From JAENVU01 sp963756815 (GTDB lineage: Bacteria > Actinomycetota > Acidimicrobiia > IMCC26256 > JAENVU01): DNA of 64,000 nucleotides. The notes beneath the pieces were generated by a model that was given only the letters and a program-made list of their open reading frames with translations, had not been told where the DNA came from and ran no database searches. Positions within the stretch are counted from its first letter, which is position 1; every line of letters begins with the position of its first letter. The stretch is from the NCBI GenBank assembly GCA_963756815.1, contig CAVWPR010000005.1, positions 310,001 to 374,000 on the forward strand, read 5' to 3'. Shown piece after piece: positions 46,957 through 55,883 of this stretch. A program made the translations under genes and the position numbers.

Positions 46957-47798
46957 CGGTGCGGCACCTCCCACCGACGGCGGACCCCGAGGCGGTGGCC
47001 GCGGTGATCGCCGAGGACGGCTGCGCGGTCATCGACGACCTCGCGTCGGACGATCTGCTCGATCGTGTCGACGCGGAGATGTCCGCGTATGTGGACGCCA
47101 CTCCGTACGGCGTCGACGAGTTCGCGGGACCGCGCACGCGGCGGACGGGCGGCCTCGTGGCGCGTTCCCCGGCGGCACGGGAGCTGGTCCTCGACGAGCT
47201 CGTGCTGGGCACGTGCGACCGGGTGCTCGGCCACGTGCAGCAGTACCAGCTGCACCTCACCCAGCTCATCCGCATCGAACCGGGCGGGGTCGCGCAGATG
47301 ATCCACCGCGACCAGTGGGCCTTCGATTTCTTCACCTTCCCCACCGGGTACCAGGTGCAGTGCAACACCATCTGGGCCGCGACCGACTTCACCGAGGCCA
47401 ACGGCGCGACGCGCGTCGTGCCCGGCAGCCACCTCGCCGACGACAAGCTCCGGCTCGACATCACGGACACGGAGCCGGCCGAGATGACCCGCGGCTCGGT
47501 GCTGCTCTACGTGGGGTCGATGTACCACGGCGGCGGCGCGAACACGACGAACGAAGATCGCGTCGGGGTCAACATCACCTACAGCGTGGCGTGGCTGCGC
47601 CAGGAGGAGAACCAGTACCTCACGGTCCCGCCCGAGGTGGCGCGCGAGCTGCCCGAACGGCTGCAACGGCTCCTGGGATACGCCCGGGGCGCCTACGCGC
47701 TCGGCTACGTCGACGACCTCCGCGACCCGCTCGACGTGCTCATGGGGAAGGCCGGCACCAGCCCGTCGTTCGCGCCGACCACCTCGTCGGCCGGCTGA
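46953..47798 (+). CDS. Phytanoyl-CoA dioxygenase (PhyH) family oxygenase
   Basis: About 281 residues. The iron ligands fit the 2-His-1-Asp triad: AQMIHRDQWAFDFF (HxD) and, downstream, LLYVGSMYHGGGAN for the distal His. GATRVVPGSHLADDKLRL is typical of the cupin core. PhyH enzymes hydroxylate lipids or secondary metabolites with 2-oxoglutarate. It is coupled to the amidohydrolase. The last 94 bases overlap the convergent PAP2 gene, so one of the two ends may be altered by a sequence error. Confidence 0.83.
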   Translation: MTVRHLPPTADPEAVAAVIAEDGCAVIDDLASDDLLDRVDAEMSAYVDATPYGVDEFAGPRTRRTGGLVARSPAARELVLDELVLGTCDRVLGHVQQYQLHLTQLIRIEPGGVAQMIHRDQWAFDFFTFPTGYQVQCNTIWAATDFTEANGATRVVPGSHLADDKLRLDITDTEPAEMTRGSVLLYVGSMYHGGGANTTNEDRVGVNITYSVAWLRQEENQYLTVPPEVARELPERLQRLLGYARGAYALGYVDDLRDPLDVLMGKAGTSPSFAPTTSSAG

Positions 47799-48611
47799 CG
47801 GTCGTCGCCCGCGCTCGCGCGGGCGGCCCGGGTCCGCGCGACGAGTCGCCGCACGAGGTTGTCGATCACCACCGCGCACGCGAGCAGGAACCCGGCGACG
47901 ATGCCGTCGGACCACCAGTGGTTGGCGGTCGCGACGACGGCGAACACCGTGGCCATCGGGTGGAGCAGGATCAGCCAGCGCCACCGCGTGTGCGCCGCGG
48001 CGATCACCACCACGGCAACCCACAGCGCCCACGCGACGTGCACGGACGGCATCGCGGAGAGCTGGTCGGAGATGCCCTGGCCGATCGGTCCGTACACCGA
48101 TTGGTCGAACAGCCGGGCGACGTCGACGAAACCGAACTGGGCGTACATGCGGGGCGGCGCCACGGGGACGAACTGGATGACGAGGCACACGAACGTGGTG
48201 ATCGCGAGCACCGTGCGCCAGTGCGGGTACTTCTCCCGGTAGGTGAAGAACAACCAGAGCAGCGTGATCATCATCGCCGGGGCGTGGACGATCGCGTAGT
48301 AGCCGTTGGTGAAGCGTGCGACCCACGAGTGGTCGATCAGCCAGTCCTGGAGGTGGACCTCGGTGGGCAGGTGGAGCGTCTGCTGCGCGTGGTACACCCA
48401 GCGGCCGTTGGCCAGGCCCTCGTCGACCCGCACGACCGACAGGCGCCCCGCAAGGATCCAGATCGTGTAGAGGCCGAGGACCAGGGCGAGCTCACGACTG
48501 AACGTCGCGACCGCGCGCTGCCAGCCGATCGTCGACCGCCACCACACCAGCCCGACCGCGGCACGAGCCCAGTGCGAGCCCGACCGCCGGTTGCCACTTG
48601 AGCCACCCCAC
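47705..48611 (-). CDS. PAP2-superfamily phosphotransferase, Aur1-like (one frameshift)
   Basis: About 301 residues. The GTG at 48611 starts GWLKWQPAVGLALGS, and removing one base near 48567 joins it to AAVGLVWWRSTIGWQRAVAT. Several membrane helices carry the catalytic His blocks SAMPSVHVAWALWV and ANHWWSDGIVAG. The pattern VPVAPPRMYAQFGFVDVARL resembles inositol phosphotransferases of the Aur1/Ipt1 type, which transfer head groups to ceramide or diacylglycerol. It begins 21 bases after the endoglycoceramidase-like gene and is probably co-transcribed with it. The C-terminus past 47800 is low complexity. Confidence 0.75.
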
Positions 48612-48632
48612 GCCGGGAACGTACCCCCGGGG

Positions 48633-50063
48633 TCAGGGGAGCTTCGGGCGGGCGCAGGGACCGCCGCGCGTCACGTGCACGTGGACATCGGCGGCTCCGG
48701 GCTGGTTCTTCAGCGTCAGCGTGGTGGAGCACGGTGCCGACGGTCGCCCCGTCGACGGTGACCGTGTAACCGAGCGGGTAGACCCGGCTCGGCAGCAGGA
48801 TGCTCGTGCGGTACTTCGGATCCGGGGTCGTGCCGTCCGGATGGCGGACCCGGTAGGTGTAGTCGTACTCACCCGTCGCCGGATCGAAGGACGCGCTCGT
48901 CGGCGTGCCGTTGGTGACCATCGGGTTCGGACGCACGAGCGCGTCGAGCGTCGACGTCTGCACGTTCGATCCCGTCGGCGCCCGGGTGATGTCGTGCACC
49001 AGGTTCTCGTCGTACGACCAGAAGATCCACGGGATCAGCCGGGTGTCGAACTGGCCGGTCTGGCGCCGCAAGGTCGCCGTGTCCGTCGTCGCGCCGAACT
49101 CGGTGGCGAGGAGCGCGTCGCCCCGCACGTCGACGCCGCGATCGCCCGGTCCATCACGGCCGCGTCACCCGTCGCATCGAGCGCGTACACGTGGAACGAC
49201 AGGCCCGACTTCGGTGCGCCGATCCCCGCGAGCGACGTGTCGCTCTGGCCGAAGTTGAAGAGCACGAAGGGCTCGCTGAACACGAAGTGATCGCGGTCGA
49301 CCGAGCGGATCGCCGCCGTCATGCGCCGGCCGAAGGGAACGAGGCGGGCCTCCTCGATGTCCGGGCAGCCGGGTGTGAGGCAGGTGGAGTACACCGAGCC
49401 CGGCCACGGCTCGTTGAAGAGGTCGTAGCCGAGCACGTAGTCCTCGGTGTGCACCGCGGCTGCGACCGAGCGCACCGCCTCCGCGTAGTGGGTCTGCAGC
49501 GGCACGCCGTCGGGTCCGGGCGTGTTCAGCCAGAAGTTGTCGAAGGCGCGCTGCATCGCCGGGTTGGACAGGTAGTAGCCGGGGAAGCCGACGTTCGGGT
49601 TCGGCTGCCCGTCGGTGAGCGTCGCCCACTCGGGGAAGCCGTTGCCGTGCGTGAGCGGGCCGTACCCGTCCTGGTGGAAGTCGAGCAGCGTGAAGATGTT
49701 CTCGCGTGCGAGCACGCGCACCGTCTCCGCGATCGAGTCGACGTAGGCATGGTCGATCACGCCCGGCTGGGGCATCACCGAGCCGAACACCACCCCGAGG
49801 CGCACGACGTTGAAGCCCTGGTCGTGGAGGAACTTGGCGTCGTCCTCACCGAAGCCGGCGGCGGCGGGCGAGATCGGCGGGAACTTCTTCACGAAGTTCA
49901 CGCCGTGCAGGTTCACGACGCGACCCCACTCGTCGGTGAGCCACCGGCCCGAGTGCCGGAGCTCGGCACGGGGCCCGACGGGCGGCGCGAAGTCGGGCCG
50001 CGGGGCACAGGCGGCTGCGAGGGCCGCGAGCACGACGACGGCGAGGATCCGGAGGCTGCGCAT
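48633..50063 (-). CDS. Endoglycoceramidase-like GH5 lipoprotein (two frameshifts)
   Basis: The ATG at 50063 gives a lipobox signal RSLRILAVVVLAALAAAC, so the enzyme is probably tethered outside the membrane. The barrel starts RWLTDEWGRVVNLHGVNFVK, with LDFHQDGYGPLTHGNGFPEW, the acid/base in GYDLFNEPWPGS and the nucleophile in LLATEFGATTDTAT, followed by a C-terminal beta domain. These match endoglycoceramidases (Rhodococcus EGC-like), which release ceramide from glycosphingolipids. Breaks near 49140 and 48735. An alternative start is 50087. With PAP2 downstream it hints at sphingolipid use. Confidence 0.8.
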
Positions 50064-50122
50064 GGGCCGCGACCCTACGAGTCGCACCCGATTCGCCGCA
50101 ATCGCCCGATTCGGCGACCGCG

Positions 50123-51255
50123 TCAGGTGACCTCGGTGCCGTCGGGTTTGAAGATGGTGAAGGTGTGGCCGTCGAACTTCGCGGTCCAGCCGGGTTGGTG
50201 CACGACGTGGTGGTGGTGGTCGCAGAGCGAGATGATGTTGATCAAGGTCGTGGTGCCGCCGTCCTTCCAGTGGATGACGTGGTGGGCTTGGGTCCAGCCG
50301 TGGGGTCTCGTGCAGCCGGGGTAGCGGCAGCCGCCGTCGCGGACGGCGCGGGCCCGGTCGAGTTGGGGTGGGATCGTTCTTCGGGATCGGCCGACGTCGA
50401 GGGGCAGCCCGTTCTGGCCGGTGACGACTCGGCTGACGGTGCAGTCGCAGAGCAGCCGTTCGATGTCGCTGGGGTGGAGGGTGCCGGTGTACTGGCCGTC
50501 GATCCGGCCCCAGGTCTGGCCGGTCAACGTCTGCCAGTCGATCACGATCGTTGCGGACGGTCGGGCGAGGGTGGGCCCGTCCTGGTCGGTGCCGTGCAGG
50601 TTGGCGAGGGCGAGCTCGGCCATGCGTACGAGCGCGTCGGCGCGTCGGCGGGCCGGGGTGCGGGGGTCACCGTCCGCTGGCGGGTCGGTGAGGGCGTGGA
50701 GGGCGGTGACCACGGTCTCGGCGCCGCTCGAGGAGAGGTCGGCCTGGAGCAGGGTCCGGCCGTCGTACCCGGAGGAGATCGTGACCCCGTCGTGCACACG
50801 CGGTTCGGTGCCGTCGGCCCGCGCACAGTTCCGGAAATGCGCGCACGCACGCCGCAACTCGCGCAGATCATCGGCGCGAGCGAGGAGCAGGAACGTGTCC
50901 TCCAACGCACGAAGCTTCAGATCATGACCCTCCACGCGCGTGGCGGCGATCGTCTTCGCCGCGCCACCGGTGATCTCACCGTCACGCCACGCCGACCCCG
51001 ATCTTCGGCAGCAACTCGCACACACGACCGGCCTCGATCGAACTCGCGCGCTTCTCCTTCGCGCATCCCGGTGTGACGCCGCAACCACGCCTGCGTGGAA
51101 GGTGACCCGTCCGCGGCGCCGATCCCTCGCTGGTGGCCCGCCCACGCGAGCTGCGCGAAGCGTGCTTCCATCCGGTCGATCTCACGTCGCAACGCGACGA
51201 GCTCGTCCGCGATCTCGACATCGCGCAACGACGACACCTCGAGCACAGCATCCAC
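50123..51255 (-). CDS. DUF222 / HNH endonuclease domain protein (two frameshifts)
   Basis: The GTG at 51255 follows a strong AGGAGG. The DUF222 half runs ADELVALRREIDRMEARFAQ to TISSGYDGRTLLQADLSSSG. The HNH half has CRYPGCTRPHGWTQAHHVIH and ISLCDHHHHVVHQPGW. Breaks near 51055 and 51000. These proteins are abundant in actinobacteria, often in many copies, with unclear function. An HNH nuclease is implied by the intact His/Asn-like metal site. The lower-GC segment upstream (about 51340-51395) is a probable promoter region. Confidence 0.82.
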
Positions 51256-51455
51256 GCGGGAACCTCCTCTCGCGCCATCGACCAACGGAATGTGGGTGGA
51301 GCGGCTCCGGTCAACGGAGCACACGAGGAAGTCCCGAAACCATACCAGAACACCAGTTCGCCGTCAAACGGAATCGCCAGATATTCCGGGCTTCGGAGGA
51401 CCCTGGCGGCCCGCGTGCGGTGCGGGCCGGGACGAGGTGGGCCGAGGTGCCGGGC

Positions 51456-52181
51456 TCAGCCGGTGACGGGGCTCGCGCCGCTGGCGCGGTCGGCTGCGAC
51501 CGCGGCCTCGAGCGCGGCGACGCGCGCGCCGCGGATGACCCGCACCTGCGCGGCGTAGGCCGCAGCCGGGAGCTTGGCCCACGCCTCGGCGGCCGCCTGC
51601 GCGGCGGCGTCGAGGTCCTCGGGCGCGACGACCGTGTCGAAGTAGCCCGCGTCGCGAGCGTCGGCGGGCGCGTACATCCGCGCGCCGACGGTCGCGACCT
51701 GGAAGTGGCGACGACTCAGACGCTCCTCGGCGAGCTCGATCGCCCAACGCGGGAGGAACATGCCGATCTGCGTCTCGATGAGCCCGACCTTGAACGATCC
51801 GTCGGAGCCGATGCGCTCGTCCGCAGCGAGCAGGAGCAGGGCGCCCGCGGCGACCGCGTGCCCGGGCGCGGCGACGACCACCGGTACGGACGAGCCGAAC
51901 AGGCGCGTGAACAGCGCGCCACCGTCGGAGACCAGACGCATCATGGCCGCGGGATCGTCGCCCTGCATGACCGTCAGGTCGAAGCCACCCGTGAGGAACC
52001 CGGGCGTCCCGGTGACGACGAGCGCACCGACGCCGGCGTCGTCCTCGGCGAGCGTGAGACAGCGGTCGAGACCACCGAGGACATCGAACGACAGCGCGTT
52101 CGCCTTGCCGTTGTCGATGCGCGCCCAGGCGACACCGCCGCGGACGTCGTAGCTGACGAGGTCGGTACCGGATTCGGCCAT
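51456..52181 (-). CDS. Enoyl-CoA hydratase/isomerase family protein
   Basis: About 241 residues of crotonase fold: VAWARIDNGKANALSFDVL, GALVVTGTPGFLTGGFDLTV (oxyanion hole), VPVVVAAPGHAVAAGALLLL and SDGSFKVGLIETQIGMFLP. A conserved Glu at the usual catalytic position is visible in GLIETQ. It likely acts on a CoA thioester in beta-oxidation or related lipid catabolism. It lies 24 bases after the monooxygenase and is probably in the same operon. No frameshift. Confidence 0.87.
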   Translation of the reverse strand: MAESGTDLVSYDVRGGVAWARIDNGKANALSFDVLGGLDRCLTLAEDDAGVGALVVTGTPGFLTGGFDLTVMQGDDPAAMMRLVSDGGALFTRLFGSSVPVVVAAPGHAVAAGALLLLAADERIGSDGSFKVGLIETQIGMFLPRWAIELAEERLSRRHFQVATVGARMYAPADARDAGYFDTVVAPEDLDAAAQAAAEAWAKLPAAAYAAQVRVIRGARVAALEAAVAADRASGASPVTG

Positions 52182-52205
52182 CGGGACTCCTGTGACGGTG
52201 CGGGA

Positions 52206-54124
52206 CTACCGCAGGACGTAGTCGGAGGGATCGGGGGTGCGCGTCCACTGCCAGAATTCGAGCAACGAGAACGGCCAGTTCTGCGTGATCCGCCCCGATG
52301 CGTTCTTGTACCAGGTGTTCACCGACGCCGCGCCCCAGGCCATCCTGCGGTTGGCGGCGTCGACACGCTCGTTGTACTCGTCGTGCACGTCGCGCTTCAC
52401 CTCCAGCGACGTCCGACCCTCGTACAGCAGCAGGCGCACGCACTCGGTGATGTACCGCGCCTCGAGCTCGGAGAAGTAGATGATGCTGCCGTTGATCACG
52501 ATGTTCGTGTTCGGCCCGTACATCAGGAAGAGGTTGGGGAACTCGGGGATGGTGAGCCCGAGGTAGGCACGCGCCTCGCCGTCCCACTGCTCGTGGAGGT
52601 CGACGCCACCGCGACCGTGGACCGACATCGGCGTGAGGAACTTCGACGCCGAGAACCCCGTGCCGTAGATGATGACGTCGACGTCGTGGTCGACGCCGTC
52701 GGCGGTGCGGACACCGGTCTCGGTGATCGCCTCGATCGTGCCGACGTCGAGCTCGACATCGTCCCGTTCGAACGTGCGGGCCCAGATCCCGTTGTCGCGC
52801 ACGAAGCGCTTCGAGAACGGCGGGTAGTGCGGCAGCACCTTCTCGAACAGCGTCGGATCCTCGAACTGCGCCTTGTAGTACTCGGTGAACAGCTGCCGCA
52901 CGATGTCGTTCAGCATGCTCACCGACTCGGTGGACTCCCACTCGGGATCGACCTCGGCCATCGGCACGATGACCTCGTGCGAGCGCCAGAAGATCCAGAC
53001 GCGGTCCCAGTTGGCGAACCCGGGCACGTGCTCGAGCAGCCATCGCATCCCCGGCGGGACGTCGTCGTGGTAGTTCGGCGTGTCGAGCAACCACGGCGGC
53101 GTGCGTTGGAACACCGTGAGGTGCGCGGCCTGCTCGGCGACGGCCGGGATGAACTGCGCCGCGCTCGCACCCGTCCCGATGATCGCGACGCGCTTTCCCT
53201 CGAGCGTCGACGTCGGGGTCCCACCGCGCCGAGTGGAACCACCGTCCGCGGAACGACTCGATGCCGGGGAGATCGGGGAGGTTGGGTCGGTTGAGCTGCC
53301 CGACCGCGCTCACGAGCGCGTGCGCTTCGACCACGTCCTCACCGTCGGGGGTGCGCACCGTGATGGACCAGCGCGTGCGCGCCTCGTCCCAGGTCGCGTC
53401 GACCACCTCGGTCTCGAATCGCACGTGCTCGCGGATCCCGAGCTCGGTCGCGCAGGTCCGGAAGTAGTCGAGGAGGCTCGACTGCGTCGCGTAGTACTGC
53501 GGCCACTCCGGCGTCTGCGCGAACGAGTAGCTGTAGAAGTGGTTCGGCACGTCGACGCGACACCCGGGGTAGCGGTTCTCGAGCCACGTGCCACCGACGT
53601 CGGCGTTCTTCTCCAGGATCACGTAGTCGACGCCGGCCTGGTCGAGCCGGTGGGCGACCGCGATCCCCGACATCCCCGCGCCGATGACGGCGACGCGGAA
53701 CCCCCGACCGGGGGCGATCTCCTCGGCCTGCCAGGTCGGGCGCGCGCAGATCGGCGTCCCCGAGCGCGAGCTCCTCGGTCATCACCGCGACGTAGTCGTC
53801 GGCCACGGGACCACCGGCGAGGAACTCCAGGATGCGACGGAGGTCGCTCGCGCCGGGACTCGGCGCGGGGATGCTCCCGGCGTCCCGGTACCGGGCGAGG
53901 GCCGCGGCGGCGACCTCGCGGGCGTCCGCGAGCTGGTCGGGCCCGAGCCCCGCATCGGGATCGAAGGACCCGACGTCGGGGCGCAGGTCGTCGCGCAGGA
54001 CCGTGAGATCCCCGGTGAGCGCCGCGACCGCGGCCAGGAGCGGCACGGGCTGGACCTCGGCAACTGCGGCGCGGATCTCGTCGTCGGTCGCGGTGACGGG
54101 TTTCGGTTCCGGGTGCAGGCGCAT
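52206..54124 (-). CDS. Baeyer-Villiger-type flavin monooxygenase (two frameshifts)
   Basis: About 638 residues after repair. An N-terminal helical region (EIRAAVAEVQPVPLLAAVAA) precedes the FAD Rossmann VAVIGAGMSGIAVAHRLDQA. LEKNADVGGTWLENRYPG and the Baeyer-Villiger fingerprint FRGRWFHSARWDPDVD follow, then the NADPH loop AIIGTGASAAQF and DVDVIIYGTGFSASKFL. Breaks near 53748 and 53215. Such enzymes insert oxygen next to a ketone. Upstream of an enoyl-CoA hydratase it fits breakdown of a cyclic or steroid-like ketone. The substrate is unknown. Confidence 0.88.
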
Positions 54125-54164
54125 GCGGAGCGAGTCTCACATGTGCCCGGCGCTGCGGTCAGGT

Positions 54165-54280
54165 CCGCCGAACCCGGAGGCGCCCGGGCGTCCCTCGCCA
54201 TCGCGCACCGCCCGGACCAGGACTCCGGCTCACCGAGCGCGAGTGCCGCGCCTCCGCCAACCCGGAGGCGCCCGGGCCTC
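54165..54280 (-). repeat. GC-rich intergenic repeat, family B, copy 3
   Basis: The unit AACCCGGAGGCGCCCGGGC occurs twice (about 54172 and 54259, plus strand) around GAGCCGGAGTCCTGGTCCGG (minus strand). It fills the gap between the nitroreductase stop and the monooxygenase start. Confidence 0.6.
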
Positions 54281-54959
54281 AGCCGAACACCGCACCGTCG
54301 ACGCGGTCGACGGTGGTGAAGGACGCGACCTCGGCGCGGGTCAGCTTCGACACGGTGCGGGTGGGATGCCCGAGCGCGAGCAGGGCCGCGAGCGCGTGGC
54401 CGTCGGGCGCGCCGAGCGCATCCAACGCCTCGGCCTCCTCACGGATCGCCATGGTGGTCAACACGCCACCCAGTCCCTCGTCGCGTGCGGCGAGGAGCAC
54501 GCTCCACGCGAACGGGTACACCGACGCGGCGCCGGCGAAGGTGTAGCGGTCGAGATCCCGGTCGACGGCCGCCAGCGCGCCGAGGTCCACCAGCAACGCG
54601 AGGAGGACAGGGACGCGGTCGAGCCGCTCGGCGAACCCGTCCGGGCTCGCCGCGGCGGCGATGTCGGGCGCGCCGGCGACGGCATCGGCCTCCACGCGCC
54701 GGTCGGCGAGGGGCGACCACGGCGTCAGCCCGGCGGCGCGTTGCGCCAGGTACTCGTACCAGCCGGCGAGATACGCGTCGCGCAGCCGGCGGCGGATCAA
54801 GGGGTCCTTCACGACGACGGCGCGCCAGCCCTGGCGGTTCCCGCCGCTCGGCGCGAAGCGGGCGACGTCGAGGATCCGTGCGAGTGTCGCGTCGGCCACC
54901 GGCTCGGCGGTGAAGTCACGCACGGCCGCGGTGGTGGTGAGGCCCAGGCGGAGTTCCAT
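54279..54959 (-). CDS. Nitroreductase family protein
   Basis: About 226 residues. TTTAAVRDFTAEPVADATLA and RFAPSGGNRQGWRAVVVKDP are the FMN-binding N-terminal signature. SVYPFAWSVLLAARDEGLGG and ALLALGHPTRTVSKLTRAE complete the fold. These enzymes reduce nitro groups, quinones or flavins, or act on iodotyrosine-like substrates. No frameshift. It shares strand with the monooxygenase and hydratase but is separated from them by the family B repeat. Confidence 0.85.
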   Translation of the reverse strand: MELRLGLTTTAAVRDFTAEPVADATLARILDVARFAPSGGNRQGWRAVVVKDPLIRRRLRDAYLAGWYEYLAQRAAGLTPWSPLADRRVEADAVAGAPDIAAAASPDGFAERLDRVPVLLALLVDLGALAAVDRDLDRYTFAGAASVYPFAWSVLLAARDEGLGGVLTTMAIREEAEALDALGAPDGHALAALLALGHPTRTVSKLTRAEVASFTTVDRVDGAVFG

Positions 54960-55132
54960 GGCGTCGAAGCTACGTCGAGCGCCGACCGGCCGGGGCGCTG
55001 CTGGGGGGACCTCGGGCCGGTCGGCGACGACGGATCTCCTCTCGATCCCTTACGAGGCGCTACGACCGGGGTCTGCGTCCTCGGGCGCTCGCCGTGCGTC
55101 ACGCCTCCGGGATGAACGAGAGCGAATGCGGT

Positions 55133-55237
55133 TCACGAGACCGGATGCCGCATCCCCGGCCGCGCTCGCAGGGCGCTGACCTCCCGTGACCACGGAGCTG
55201 AGCATTCGGCTCCGGTGTTCGTCGTCTCCGACTTCAC
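55133..55237 (-). CDS. Possible 34-residue micro-ORF
   Basis: The GTG at 55237 is preceded by AGGAGGAGCGACC, an excellent ribosome-binding site at good spacing. The peptide (KSETTNTGAECSAPWSREVS and a basic end) is polar, contains one Cys and one Trp, and matches nothing I know. The stop lies 173 bases before the nitroreductase start. Confidence 0.3.
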   Translation of the reverse strand: MKSETTNTGAECSAPWSREVSALRARPGMRHPVS

Positions 55238-55305
55238 GGTCGCTCCTCCTCGCTCGTCGATCGGTGCTGTCCCTCCGACGTGGTCAGCATCACAGCGCAC
55301 CGTGC

Positions 55306-55322
55306 CGGGGGCGTTGCCCCCG
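55306..55322. other. Perfect hairpin CGGGGGC-GTT-GCCCCCG
   Basis: A 7-bp perfect GC stem with a three-base loop, in the non-coding stretch upstream of the SnoaL-like gene. Confidence 0.6.
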
Positions 55323-55379
55323 CGCGACGGCTCCGCGTCGGGCTCCTGACGCCTCCGTGTCGCCCCGCGGCGCCGTCCT

Positions 55380-55412
55380 GCCGCCGGCACACGGCCGCCG
55401 TGCGCCGGCGGC
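55380..55412. other. Long near-perfect inverted repeat
   Basis: Sixteen bases on each side of a single C pair with one mismatch (about GCCGCCGGCACACGGC and its inverse). It ends 42 bases before the SnoaL-like start. It could be an operator, cruciform or terminator. Confidence 0.6.
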
Positions 55413-55454
55413 GTGAAGTGACGCACCGCCGGTCCCGGTCGTAGCCTCCGCGTC

Positions 55455-55871
55455 ATGGACGCGGGGCAGCGGGAACGGCGCGACGCGGTCATCCGTGAGC
55501 ACATGGACAGCGAGAACCGGCTCGACTTCGACGCGACGCTGGCGACCTTCGCACATCCGCGGTACGAGCTCGTCGCCACGGGACAGGTGTTCGACGGCGC
55601 CGACGAGGTGATGGGGTACTACCGCACGAGCCGCGCCGCCTTTCCCGACCAGCGCAACGAGATCCACTCCCTCCGCCACGCCGACGACGCGGTCGTCGTG
55701 GAGTTCGATCTCCTCGGCACCCACCGCGGCGAGTTCCTCGGCGTGGCGCCGTCCGGTCGCGAGTTCCGCGCCCGCATGGCGGCGATCTTCGAGTTCGACG
55801 GCGACGACATCACCTGCGAGCGCATCTACTTCGACTCCGGCACGATCCTGCGCCAACTCGGCATCACCTGA
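55455..55871 (+). CDS. SnoaL/NTF2-like protein
   Basis: About 138 residues with the NTF2-like pattern: RLDFDATLATFAHPRYELVA, FDGADEVMGYYRTSRAAFPD and EFRARMAAIFEFDGDDITCE. SnoaL-like members are polyketide cyclases, esterase-like or ligand-binding proteins. The last portion (ERIYFDSGTILRQLGI) is standard. It lies 12 bases before the cyclase gene and may be co-transcribed with it. Enzymatic role not assigned. Confidence 0.78.
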   Translation: MDAGQRERRDAVIREHMDSENRLDFDATLATFAHPRYELVATGQVFDGADEVMGYYRTSRAAFPDQRNEIHSLRHADDAVVVEFDLLGTHRGEFLGVAPSGREFRARMAAIFEFDGDDITCERIYFDSGTILRQLGIT

Positions 55872-55883
55872 CCGGGTGGCCCG

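Larger units (their letters stand above)
54960..55454. other. Non-coding stretch with hairpins and one possible micro-ORF
   Basis: No gene family is visible. The first 170 bases are featureless GC-rich sequence. It then holds the micro-ORF at 55133-55237 and, to its right, two strong hairpins (55306-55322 and 55380-55412). It separates a minus-strand nitroreductase from a plus-strand SnoaL-like gene and must carry both promoters. Confidence 0.6.

Noticed and set aside
51256..51455. Attachment site or mobile-element border near the HNH gene
   Set aside because: No flanking direct or inverted repeat, integrase or tRNA was found. The lower-GC patch is better read as a promoter.
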